Below are positions 1 to 5,646 of a DNA stretch of 6,268 nucleotides, piece after piece. A program made the position numbers and the translations under genes. Each line of letters opens with the position of its first letter. The stretch's first letter is position 1. The notes beneath the pieces are model-generated. The model was not told the origin of the DNA, ran no database searches, and saw only the letters and a list, made by a program, of their open reading frames with translations. Source of the stretch: Bacillota bacterium (GTDB lineage: Bacteria; Bacillota; Clostridia; Acetivibrionales; DSM-1351); contig JAEZFR010000187.1 of NCBI GenBank assembly GCA_023417285.1, positions 1-6,268 on the forward strand, given 5' to 3'.

Positions 1-896
1 CAGATATAGCTTTGTATAAAGCCAAAGAGTCCGGGAAAAACAGAATAGTTTTCTATAATGATCCAATGAATGAAGAAATTGCAGGAAGGGTCAAGATAGA
101 GAAAAGCCTTCGTACTGCATTGGATAAAAAGGAATTTGAATTGTATTATCAACCACAGTTGGATATTAGAACAGGTACTATTTCAGGGTTTGAAGCGTTA
201 ATACGATGGAGAAGCGGAGATTTGGGATTTGTATCTCCACAGGACTTTATTGGAGTAGCTGAGGCAACTCATTTGATTATACCAATTGGAGAATGGGTAT
301 TGAAAACAGCCTGCCAATTCCTAAATAACTTAGAGAGATTGGGATACAAGGGGCTGAGTATGTCAGTTAATATCTCAATGATTCAACTTATACAGGACGA
401 CTTTGTAGATATGGTACTTGATAATATCGATGCTGTGCATATCAATCCTATACAGCTTGAACTGGAAATAACAGAGTCAATTCTAATGGAGTCTTACGAG
501 GTAATAGCTAAAAAGCTAAAAATACTTAGGGCTAGGGGAATACGCATCGCCCTGGACGACTTTGGAAAGGGGTATTCTTCCTTGAATTATCTGAAGCTTC
601 TTCCTATTACTACTCTAAAAATAGATAAGTCTTTTATAGATACAATTTCTTCAAAAGGAAAGACTCTTACTGACCTTATAGTAAAAATGGGACGAAGTAT
701 GGATTTGTGTGTAGTTGCAGAAGGGGTTGAAACCCAAGAACAGTTTGATTTCCTGATAAAGCATAAATGCAATAAAATCCAAGGCTATCTGTTTAGTAAA
801 CCTATGCCGGAATCGGAAACGATAAACAAAATCAGAGAACATTATATGTCACATAACAATCTTAAGGAGGAAGAAAAGAATGAAATTACGTGTTAA
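1..896 (+). CDS. Cyclic-di-GMP phosphodiesterase, GGDEF-EAL protein (5' partial)
   Basis: This is the C-terminal part of a signalling protein that hydrolyses cyclic di-GMP to the linear pGpG form. The frame is open from the first base, with the first whole codon at 3. It begins with DIALYKAKESGKNR, the typical end of a GGDEF domain, so the start and the diguanylate cyclase half lie upstream. A complete EAL domain follows. All residues expected for metal binding and catalysis are visible: EAL in FEALIRW (192-200), Asn in SVNIS (about 369), the paired Glu of EITES (about 465-476), DDFG (555-566), Lys in LKIDK (618), Glu in AEGVET (720) and Gln in QGY (780). An active phosphodiesterase is therefore expected; whether the GGDEF half is active cannot be seen. 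The last 17 bases overlap the chemoreceptor gene, whose ribosome binding site lies inside this one, implying co-transcription and translational coupling. Confidence 0.95.
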   Translation, partial: DIALYKAKESGKNRIVFYNDPMNEEIAGRVKIEKSLRTALDKKEFELYYQPQLDIRTGTISGFEALIRWRSGDLGFVSPQDFIGVAEATHLIIPIGEWVLKTACQFLNNLERLGYKGLSMSVNISMIQLIQDDFVDMVLDNIDAVHINPIQLELEITESILMESYEVIAKKLKILRARGIRIALDDFGKGYSSLNYLKLLPITTLKIDKSFIDTISSKGKTLTDLIVKMGRSMDLCVVAEGVETQEQFDFLIKHKCNKIQGYLFSKPMPESETINKIREHYMSHNNLKEEEKNEITC

Positions 897-2907
897 ATTA
901 TCTCTTATACTGTTTATTATGATGGTGGTCACTATTTTGATCATGGGGAGTATTAGCCTATATAAATCGACAACAACCATAAGAGAATTGACAAAATCAT
1001 CAATGACTAATACTAATATGGAAAATTCAACAGTTATTAAGGCGATGATTGAGAAGGAGAAACGTAATATTCAGCTAATTTCAGATCAAAGCGAAGTAGC
1101 TGAGCTGCTACAAAAACAAAAAGATGGTGAAGATATTAATGCTTATCAAGCAAAATTGAATGACAAGCTAAAAAAAATGACTGAAGATGCAGGGAATATA
1201 GAGCATATTTTTATTACTGATACCGAGGGAATAATACGTTCGGATAGTGATCCGCAGCTTATTGGAACTAGTGTTATGGATAGGAACTATACTAAAAAGG
1301 TATTGGAGACAGAAGCTCCGGTTATTAGTGAGACTCTCAAGTCAAAGTCTACTGGAGCGAATATAGTAGCGTTTGTACACCCTATTAAGGTAAATGACGA
1401 GCTAGTTGGGTTTGCAACAGCAGCAGTATACGCCGATAGTGTTATCAAATATCTATCAGATGCAAAAATACTTGATACCGAATCAAGTTACGCATATCTG
1501 GTTGATGAAACAGGTAATATGTTATACCACCCCGACACGAAAAAAATAGGTAACCCAGTTGAAAATACACAGATTAAGAATGTAGTTGCTAGAGTTCAAA
1601 AAGGTGAAAAAGTAGATGCTGATGTTGTAGAGTACGATTACCAGGGTAGAATTAAAGAGGCGGCATACAGTATAATTCCTGATACCAACTGGACACTTGT
1701 AATCACAGGAGATTTAGGAGATATAATGGCTCCAATAAATTATATGGTTATATACATAATTATAGCTGGTACAGTACTGATAATATTTGCGCTACTGTTG
1801 GGGCTACTTGTGGCTGCACGTATATCCTCACCAATAATCAAGCTTACTGAGCTTATAAATAAGACCGCAGACCTTGACCTGAAATACGACAGTGATTACG
1901 AACACTTGACAAGTAGCAAGGATGAAACAGGAATTATTGCCAAGGCGACGTTTTCAACAAGGAAGGTACTGCGTGAAATGGCAGTAAGGCTTCACGATGT
2001 GGCTCTGGTTATGTACGAAAATGCTGATGGTATGGAGAGACTATCCAGCATTGTGCAGGAAAATGCCCAGAATAATTCTGCAACAACTCAGCAGCTTTCA
2101 GCTGGAATGGAGGAAACTGCTGCAGCGACTCAAGAGATTACCGCAACAACGGAGGAAATTAATGCAAGTGTTAATATAATTGCACAAAGGGTTAAGGAGG
2201 GGGCTGAAAAATCTAAAGAGATAACCATGAGAGCAAATACTTTGAAGCATGATGCCCTAGAATCCGTAAGGAGTGCAAAAGAGATATATGGCGAAGTAAA
2301 GGTTAAGATGGAAAGAGCTATTCAAGAATCAAATAACATAAGTAAAATAAGTGTTTTGACCGACACCATACTATCTATAACCAGCCAGACAAATTTACTG
2401 TCGCTAAACGCAGCGATTGAAGCTGCTAGAGCTGGGGAAGCTGGCAGGGGGTTTGCAGTAGTTGCAGAAGAAATAAGAAAACTTGCAGAGCAATCTTCTT
2501 CAACTGCAGCTGGAATACAGGGGATAGTCAAGGGGGTATATTCAGCAGTTGGAAATATGAAAGAGAATTCAGAGGAAATACTATCTTACCTTAATAAAAA
2601 TGTTCTTCCTGATTATCAAAAGCTTACAAGGGTCAGTGAACAATATAATAGTGATGCGGAGTATATCAATGGACTCATGACTGAATTTGAAGGATCAGCA
2701 GAGCAACTAGATCTAGCAGTTTCAAGCATATCCACGGCAATGAACGAAGTTGCAGCTACCATCAATGAGAGCGCAAAGGGAGTACAGGATATAGCAGAAA
2801 AAACCTCTGAAATACTTGATAAAACAGTTGCCGAAAAAGAACTGGCAGACCAGAACGCGCAGGGAGCTACTGAACTTCAACTACTTGTTGGCAAATTTAA
2901 AATATAA
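880..2907 (+). CDS. Methyl-accepting chemotaxis protein with dCache-like sensor
   Basis: A 675-residue transmembrane chemoreceptor that would signal through CheW and CheA. Domains in order: transmembrane helix 1 at about residues 8-27; an extracellular ligand-binding region at about 30-280 whose pattern (FITDTEGIIRSDSD, VAFVHPI, YAYLVDETGNMLYHPD, WTLVITGDL) fits a double-Cache (dCache_1) sensor; transmembrane helix 2 at about 287-312; HAMP at about 313-365; and a long coiled-coil signalling domain to the end. The hairpin tip that contacts CheA/CheW is clear at residues 504-539 (TNLLSLNAAIEAARAGE then GRGFAVVAEEIRKLAEQ). No C-terminal NWETF-like pentapeptide is present, as is common outside enterobacteria. 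The ATG at 880 is chosen because AAGGAGG at 864-870 stands 9 bases upstream and the product then opens with a charged stretch and helix 1. The ligand is unknown; dCache receptors often bind amino acids, amines or organic acids. Confidence 0.96.
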   Translation: MKLRVKLSLILFIMMVVTILIMGSISLYKSTTTIRELTKSSMTNTNMENSTVIKAMIEKEKRNIQLISDQSEVAELLQKQKDGEDINAYQAKLNDKLKKMTEDAGNIEHIFITDTEGIIRSDSDPQLIGTSVMDRNYTKKVLETEAPVISETLKSKSTGANIVAFVHPIKVNDELVGFATAAVYADSVIKYLSDAKILDTESSYAYLVDETGNMLYHPDTKKIGNPVENTQIKNVVARVQKGEKVDADVVEYDYQGRIKEAAYSIIPDTNWTLVITGDLGDIMAPINYMVIYIIIAGTVLIIFALLLGLLVAARISSPIIKLTELINKTADLDLKYDSDYEHLTSSKDETGIIAKATFSTRKVLREMAVRLHDVALVMYENADGMERLSSIVQENAQNNSATTQQLSAGMEETAAATQEITATTEEINASVNIIAQRVKEGAEKSKEITMRANTLKHDALESVRSAKEIYGEVKVKMERAIQESNNISKISVLTDTILSITSQTNLLSLNAAIEAARAGEAGRGFAVVAEEIRKLAEQSSSTAAGIQGIVKGVYSAVGNMKENSEEILSYLNKNVLPDYQKLTRVSEQYNSDAEYINGLMTEFEGSAEQLDLAVSSISTAMNEVAATINESAKGVQDIAEKTSEILDKTVAEKELADQNAQGATELQLLVGKFKI

Positions 2908-2919
2908 GGATAAGGGATC

Positions 2920-3087
2920 ATGATTATGGAAATGGAAGATTTGAGACAAAAGCTGAACCAGATGGTGGAGACACATGAACGCGGAAGTGAAGAGGTACTC
3001 AAGGTAAGCAGAGAGTTAGATGCCTTGATTGTGAGCTACTTAAATACAGGTATGGGCAGAAAACTCAAGCAAGAGATAAAAAGATAG
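2920..3087 (+). CDS. Spo0E-like sporulation regulatory protein (aspartyl-phosphate phosphatase)
   Basis: A 55-residue gene directly after the chemoreceptor. It reads MIMEMEDLRQKLNQMVETHE and continues through VLKVSRELDALIVSYLN to end in KQEIKR. This fits the Spo0E-like family (small two-helix proteins): an N-terminal helix of the ExLRxxL type, a short link, then the signature S-x-E-L-D-x-L-I-x-x-Y. In Bacillus, members dephosphorylate Spo0A~P and delay sporulation, and the Ser-x-x-x-Asp stretch is the functional motif. The usual family length is about 45-85 residues. The start is uncertain: ATGs at 2920, 2926 and 2932 are in frame, with AAGGA at 2906-2910 and AAGGG at 2912-2916 giving about 9-base spacing to the first and second respectively. 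The gap to the chemoreceptor stop is 12 bases, so the gene probably shares that transcript. The target, Spo0A or another response regulator, is inferred from family only. Confidence 0.85.
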   Translation: MIMEMEDLRQKLNQMVETHERGSEEVLKVSRELDALIVSYLNTGMGRKLKQEIKR

Positions 3088-3152
3088 CTAATAATATAGA
3101 AAGATAACATTATATAACATAATATAAAATGTAACATTATATAAAAAGATAG
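3076..3152 (+). repeat. Short direct repeats in AT-rich intergenic DNA
   Basis: The 12-mer ATAAAAAGATAG covers the end of the Spo0E-like gene (3076-3087) and recurs at 3141-3152. The 13-mer TAACATTATATAA occurs at 3105-3117 and 3132-3144. The order and partial similarity suggest a decayed local duplication. Apart from these repeats and the terminator at 3240-3282, I see no gene or convincing promoter in the stretch 3088-3379. Confidence 0.6.
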
Positions 3153-3239
3153 TTAATATAAAAACATAAGGCACTATATTAATAAATGATTCTTTCATCT
3201 ATGGTTTATATTGTAAGAAGTATACAAGTAAGTTAGAAT

Positions 3240-3282
3240 AATAGAGTGGCAGCTGCTAGAAACCAACCACTCTATTTATTTT
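3240..3282 (+). terminator. Rho-independent terminator after the signalling cluster
   Basis: A 10-bp perfect stem, AATAGAGTGG (3240-3249) with CCACTCTATT (3267-3276), encloses a 17-base loop and runs into a T-rich tract (TTATTTTT, 3275-3282). It lies about 150 bases after the Spo0E-like stop and before the AraC-type gene, so it most likely ends the upstream transcript. The long loop, which itself holds CAGCTG, makes it less ideal than the terminator at 4315. Confidence 0.75.
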
Positions 3283-3379
3283 TGTAAGTATTTAAGTAAG
3301 CAATCTGGAATAATTGTAGCAAAACAAGTCAAGTCACCTTTATTAATTTCATGATACTCTTTATGCAGGAGGAGATAAC

Positions 3380-3868
3380 ATGGATAACTGGGGAAATATT
3401 GATGCGGTTCAACGGATGCAGGACTTTATTGAGAAGCATATTTCTGATGTAATAACCCTTAATATGCTTGCAAAATCAGCAAATTACTCACCCTGGCATT
3501 CTGCAAGGATATTTAAAGAGTTGACAGGGAAAACGCCATTTGAATACATTCGAGCGCTTAGGCTGTCCCGGGCAGCTCTTAAGTTGAGAGATGATAATGT
3601 GAAAATTATTGATGTGGCGTTTGAATTTGTATTTGACTCCCATGAAGGCTTTACCCGAGCCTTTTCTAAACAATTTGGGATTACGCCTCAAAAATATTGC
3701 AGTAAGACGCCGCCGTTGAAACTGTTTATGCCTTCTCGAATCCGTGATTACTATCTTACAATTCAAAAAGGAGTGAATGATATGGAGATGAACTCTAAGG
3801 AAAAGAGCCCTAATACTAATACTGTTTTTGTTCAAGTGGTTGAGAGGCCACAAAGAAAACTAATTTGA
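3380..3868 (+). CDS. AraC-family regulator, DNA-binding part of a frameshifted gene
   Basis: A 162-residue frame holding the DNA-binding half of an AraC/XylS-type transcription factor. Two helix-turn-helix units are visible: residues about 26-50 (LNMLAKSANYSPWHSARIFK) and about 74-100, ending FTRAFSKQFGITPQKY, the classic AraC-family end signature. Residues 148-162 (TVFVQVVERPQRKLI) are the first strand of a GyrI-like effector-binding domain whose remainder lies in the next frame. TGA at 3866-3868 cuts the protein inside that strand. The start at 3380 is firm: AGGAGGAG (3367-3374) precedes it by 5 bases. Related clostridial and paenibacillar proteins, as I recall them, read RKLILKRG without a break, which points to one lost T. 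Together the halves would give about 307 residues. As it stands the protein could bind DNA but would lack its sensor. A sequencing error is a serious alternative. Confidence 0.88.
   Translation: MDNWGNIDAVQRMQDFIEKHISDVITLNMLAKSANYSPWHSARIFKELTGKTPFEYIRALRLSRAALKLRDDNVKIIDVAFEFVFDSHEGFTRAFSKQFGITPQKYCSKTPPLKLFMPSRIRDYYLTIQKGVNDMEMNSKEKSPNTNTVFVQVVERPQRKLI
3766..3784 (+). promoter_or_regulatory. Internal ribosome binding site and start codon within the AraC-type gene
   Basis: AAAAGGAG (3766-3773) is followed after 8 bases by an in-frame ATG (3782-3784) encoding MEMNSKEKSPNTNTVFVQVV. The start lies exactly in the linker between the DNA-binding and GyrI-like domains. In an unbroken gene it would yield the effector-binding domain alone. 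In this sequence the product would stop at the same TGA after 28 residues. Confidence 0.5.
3859..3868 (+). other. Probable single-base deletion (frameshift point)
   Basis: The sequence ACTAATTTGA gives K-L-I-stop in the first frame, while TTG at 3865 begins L-K-R-G in the second. Adding one T to the TTT run (3864-3866) would restore K-L-I-L-K-R-G and join the frames. No good slippery heptamer with a downstream stem is evident, so programmed frameshifting is unlikely. The TTG/TGA overlap would allow coupled restart at TTG, but a restarted protein would lack the first strand of its domain. Confidence 0.7.
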
Positions 3869-4302
3869 AGAGAGGTACAAAAGCTACTCATTACTTTGAA
3901 TACTGTGAAGAAGTTGGCTGTGATGTTTGGGGTGTGCTTTGCAGCATAAAAGAGGCTAATTATGAGCCCATTGGGATGTGGCTGCCTGTCAATATGAGAA
4001 AACCTGGAACATCAGAGTATGCTCAAGGTGTTGAAGTGCCGATGGATTATTCTGGGGAGGTTCCAGATGGCTTTGAAATAATTGAGCTTCCACCCTGTAA
4101 GATGATGGTATTTCAGGGACAGCCGTATGATGACGAAAAATACCAGGAAGCAATAGGTGAGCTATGGGAAGTAATTAAAAATTATAATCCAGAAGTTTAT
4201 GGATTTAAATGGGCGCAAGAGGACGGACCCAGGTTCCAACTGGCACCTATGGGATATAGAGGATATATTGAAGCAAGGCCAGTTAGACAATTAAATGGTT
4301 AG
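3865..4302 (+). CDS. GyrI-like effector-binding domain, C-terminal part of the frameshifted AraC gene
   Basis: A 145-residue frame encoding most of a GyrI-like (AraC_E_bind / SbmC-related) small-molecule-binding domain. Recognisable blocks are KATHYFEYCEEVGCDVWG, EANYEPIGMWLP, the central YAQGVEVPMDYSGEVPDGFE, LPPCKMMVFQGQPYDDE and the closing GPRFQLAPMGYRGYIEARPV. Such domains, as in Rob and BmrR-type regulators, bind hydrophobic drugs or metabolites and tune the attached DNA-binding domain. The only available start at the left edge is TTG (3865), with no good ribosome binding site; GAGAGG lies about 17 bases away. This supports the view that it is the downstream half of one broken gene and not an independent one. 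The reading frame is otherwise intact to the TAG at 4300-4302, so the break is recent or an artefact. Confidence 0.82.
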   Translation: MKRGTKATHYFEYCEEVGCDVWGVLCSIKEANYEPIGMWLPVNMRKPGTSEYAQGVEVPMDYSGEVPDGFEIIELPPCKMMVFQGQPYDDEKYQEAIGELWEVIKNYNPEVYGFKWAQEDGPRFQLAPMGYRGYIEARPVRQLNG

Positions 4303-4314
4303 CAGTGATTATTA

Positions 4315-4372
4315 AAATAAATCATCTCGATATGTTGACATAACGCAGCATATCGAGATGATTTATTTGTTA
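4315..4372 (+). terminator. Strong, probably bidirectional terminator after the AraC-type gene
   Basis: A perfect 20-bp inverted repeat: 4315-4334 (starting AAATAAATCATCTCG) pairs with 4349-4368 (ending GAGATGATTTATTT), around a 14-base loop. The stem ends in an A-rich left arm and a T-rich right arm, so it could stop transcription from either side. It sits 13 bases after the regulator's stop codon and insulates it from the sugar locus. Confidence 0.85.
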
Positions 4373-4469
4373 AAAATTTAGCAAATAGTGCAGTAATGGC
4401 ATTACATCTACACATTTATTCCAATTAACACATTTACATAATATTCGATAAAAAAATTATGTTTTTTTC

Positions 4470-4498
4470 TTGACAGAGATAATATTCTGTTTTAAAAT
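4470..4498 (+). promoter_or_regulatory. Sigma-A-type promoter of the ROK kinase gene
   Basis: TTGACA (4470-4475), a 17-base spacer and TAAAAT (4493-4498) form a near-consensus vegetative promoter, preceded by A- and T-runs (4450-4469) that could act as an UP-like element. It lies 52 bases before the ATG at 4551. Apart from the terminator at 4315, the rest of 4303-4469 shows nothing I can name. Confidence 0.8.
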
Positions 4499-4533
4499 TA
4501 GTTTAGATAGTAAGGAACCAAAACAAACTAATT
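4496..4533 (+). promoter_or_regulatory. Candidate repressor operator overlapping the -10 and transcript start
   Basis: A perfect 9-bp inverted repeat: AATTAGTTT (4496-4504) and AAACTAATT (4525-4533), separated by 20 bases. It overlaps the end of the -10 box and the expected transcription start, a position suited to repression. The half-sites resemble the TTAGTTT/AAACTAA arms of Bacillus XylR (ROK-family repressor) operators as I remember them, but the gap is about one helical turn longer. It could instead be a weak 5'-leader hairpin. Confidence 0.5.
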
Positions 4534-4550
4534 AAGAAAGGATGTGAAAT

Positions 4551-5450
4551 ATGCCGACAAGTATTGGTTTAGATATCGGGGGAACAAATATCTCAGCTGT
4601 TATATGCGATGAATACGGAAACATCATTTATTCTTGTAGTAGAAAAAGCGATTATTATGGGGATCAATACCTCAAAAATATAGAAGATCTTATTGAAAAC
4701 GTTCTAAAAGAGAGCAAGACAGATATATGCGGCATCGGTATCGGAGTACCAGGTACCGTTGATTATACTACTGGCAATGTTATAGTATGTCCCGCCTTTA
4801 ATTGGAAAAATGTACAATTAAGAGATCATATAGAGAATAGATTCGGAATTAGTACATGTATTGATAATGATGTAAACGTATGGACTTTAGCAGAAAAGTA
4901 TTTAGGGGCAGCAAAAGATTATAATGACTTTGTAATGATTACTATTGGTACGGGTATCGGATGTGGATTATACCTTGGGGGAAAACTGTACAGAGGGCAT
5001 AGCTTTGAAGCGGGAGAAATAGGATACTTGCCTTTATCTATTGAAGCTTATAATGATACATATAGTGAAAATAATTTTGGTTTCTTTGAACAAAAAGCAT
5101 CTGCATCAGCCGCTAGTCGTATTTATAAAGAAATCACAAATAAAAATATAGAATGCAAGGATATTTTTATACAAGCAAAACAGGGCGACGAAGTTGCTAA
5201 AAAGGTAGTGGATGACGTTTATAAATATTTAGGCCTGGGACTAAGCTCCATTTTCTGTATACTTAATCCCCAAATGGTTGTAATTGGCGGTGGAATGGCA
5301 GGCGAAGGCGATGAATTTTTATGTGAAGTAACTAAGAATATAAAACAACTAATACCATTAAACGTAGAGATTAGTTTATCAAAGACAAAGAAGTATGGTG
5401 GAGCTGTTGGAAGTGCGTTAAACTTTTTTAATAGCTGCGTTTGTAAGTAA
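4551..5450 (+). CDS. ROK-family sugar kinase (zinc-less type)
   Basis: A 299-residue cytoplasmic protein of the ROK family, expected to phosphorylate a sugar with ATP. Visible motifs: phosphate loop DIGGTN (residues 8-13); GIGVPGTVD (63-71); catalytic Asp107 in IDNDVN; TIGTGIGCGL (131-140); EAGEIGY (153-159); and the second ATP-site glycines IGGGMA (245-250). Length matches the kinases, and there is no N-terminal helix-turn-helix, so it is not a ROK repressor. The usual zinc site is absent: the GH-type histidine is Tyr159, and the CxCGxxGCxE loop reads ENNFGFFE (173-180) without cysteines. Some beta-glucoside kinases of the family also lack zinc, which is one hint to the substrate, but sugar specificity cannot be read here. 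The start is supported by AAAGGATG (4537-4544), 6 bases upstream. The sugar-binding lipoprotein gene 227 bases downstream suggests it acts on an imported sugar. Confidence 0.9.
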   Translation: MPTSIGLDIGGTNISAVICDEYGNIIYSCSRKSDYYGDQYLKNIEDLIENVLKESKTDICGIGIGVPGTVDYTTGNVIVCPAFNWKNVQLRDHIENRFGISTCIDNDVNVWTLAEKYLGAAKDYNDFVMITIGTGIGCGLYLGGKLYRGHSFEAGEIGYLPLSIEAYNDTYSENNFGFFEQKASASAASRIYKEITNKNIECKDIFIQAKQGDEVAKKVVDDVYKYLGLGLSSIFCILNPQMVVIGGGMAGEGDEFLCEVTKNIKQLIPLNVEISLSKTKKYGGAVGSALNFFNSCVCK

Positions 5451-5462
5451 ACAAAACAAACC

Positions 5463-5494
5463 AATAAAAGCAAATTATGGAGCTTTTATTTCTT
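5463..5494 (+). terminator. Weak hairpin, possible attenuating terminator after the ROK gene
   Basis: AATAAAAGC (5463-5471) pairs with GCTTTTATT (5482-5490) around a 10-base loop, followed by only a short TCTT. The stem has 2 G-C pairs of 9, so it would give partial termination at best, and some read-through into the binding-protein gene is plausible. Confidence 0.4.
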
Positions 5495-5498
5495 AGTG

Positions 5499-5522
5499 AT
5501 ATTTTAATACATATTAAAATAT
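5499..5522 (+). repeat. AT-only palindrome between kinase and binding-protein genes
   Basis: ATATTTTAAT (5499-5508) and ATTAAAATAT (5513-5522) form a perfect 10-bp inverted repeat around ACAT. It could be a protein-binding site; AT-only palindromes also arise by chance in DNA this rich in A and T. Confidence 0.5.
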
Positions 5523-5524
5523 AA

Positions 5525-5646
5525 GGTTACCTTTTTTAGAAGAAACTGATTATGGTGAAGTAACACAGAAGTCAATATGAAAGGAGGAAAATATATTTAT
5601 TATCATACTTCACTAACTTAGTGAAACTAAAAAAAGGTGTATAACC
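5525..5646 (+). promoter_or_regulatory. Candidate structured 5' leader of the sugar-binding protein mRNA
   Basis: Nested inverted repeats enclose most of the leader. Outer helix: GGTTA (5525-5529) with TAACC (5642-5646), and CCTTTTTTAG (5530-5539) with CTAAAAAAAGG (5627-5637), allowing small bulges. Inner helix: GTGAAGTA (5555-5562) with TACTTCAC (5606-5613). The right arm of the inner helix also belongs to an alternative local hairpin, TTCACTA/TAGTGAA (5609-5615 and 5619-5625), so the two cannot form together. CCTTTTT (5530-5536) is in addition complementary to AAAAAGG of the gene's own ribosome binding site. I do not recognise a known riboswitch class. Low-complexity A/T runs contribute much of the outer pairing. 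Confidence 0.4.
5579..5587 (+). promoter_or_regulatory. Orphan Shine-Dalgarno-like sequence in the leader (STAB-SD-like)
   Basis: GAAAGGAGG is a near-perfect ribosome binding sequence, but no ATG, GTG or TTG follows within a usable distance. It is identical to the STAB-SD core known to stabilise Bacillus thuringiensis cry3A mRNA by binding 30S ribosomes. It sits about 90 bases before the real start at 5678, so an mRNA-stabilising role is possible. Confidence 0.45.

Noticed and set aside
3488..3853. 121-codon open frame on the minus strand opposite the AraC-type gene
   Set aside because: The translation has no recognisable domain, and the plus strand has clear AraC-family helix-turn-helix motifs. 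It is a mirror of the real gene.
3851..3880. Programmed -1 frameshifting to join the AraC and GyrI halves
   Set aside because: Neither AGAAAAC nor ACTAATT fits the X-XXY-YYZ slippery pattern in the right phase, and there is no obvious downstream stem. A lost T is simpler.
4335..4340. TTGACA as a second -35 box
   Set aside because: It lies in the loop of the terminator, and 17 bases downstream reads ATGATT, which is not a -10 box.
5577..5621. Short open frame of 14 codons (MKGGKYIYYHTSLT) in the leader, as a possible leader peptide
   Set aside because: No ribosome binding site precedes its ATG; the GAAAGGAGG overlaps and follows the start. The codons show no regulatory run of one amino acid.
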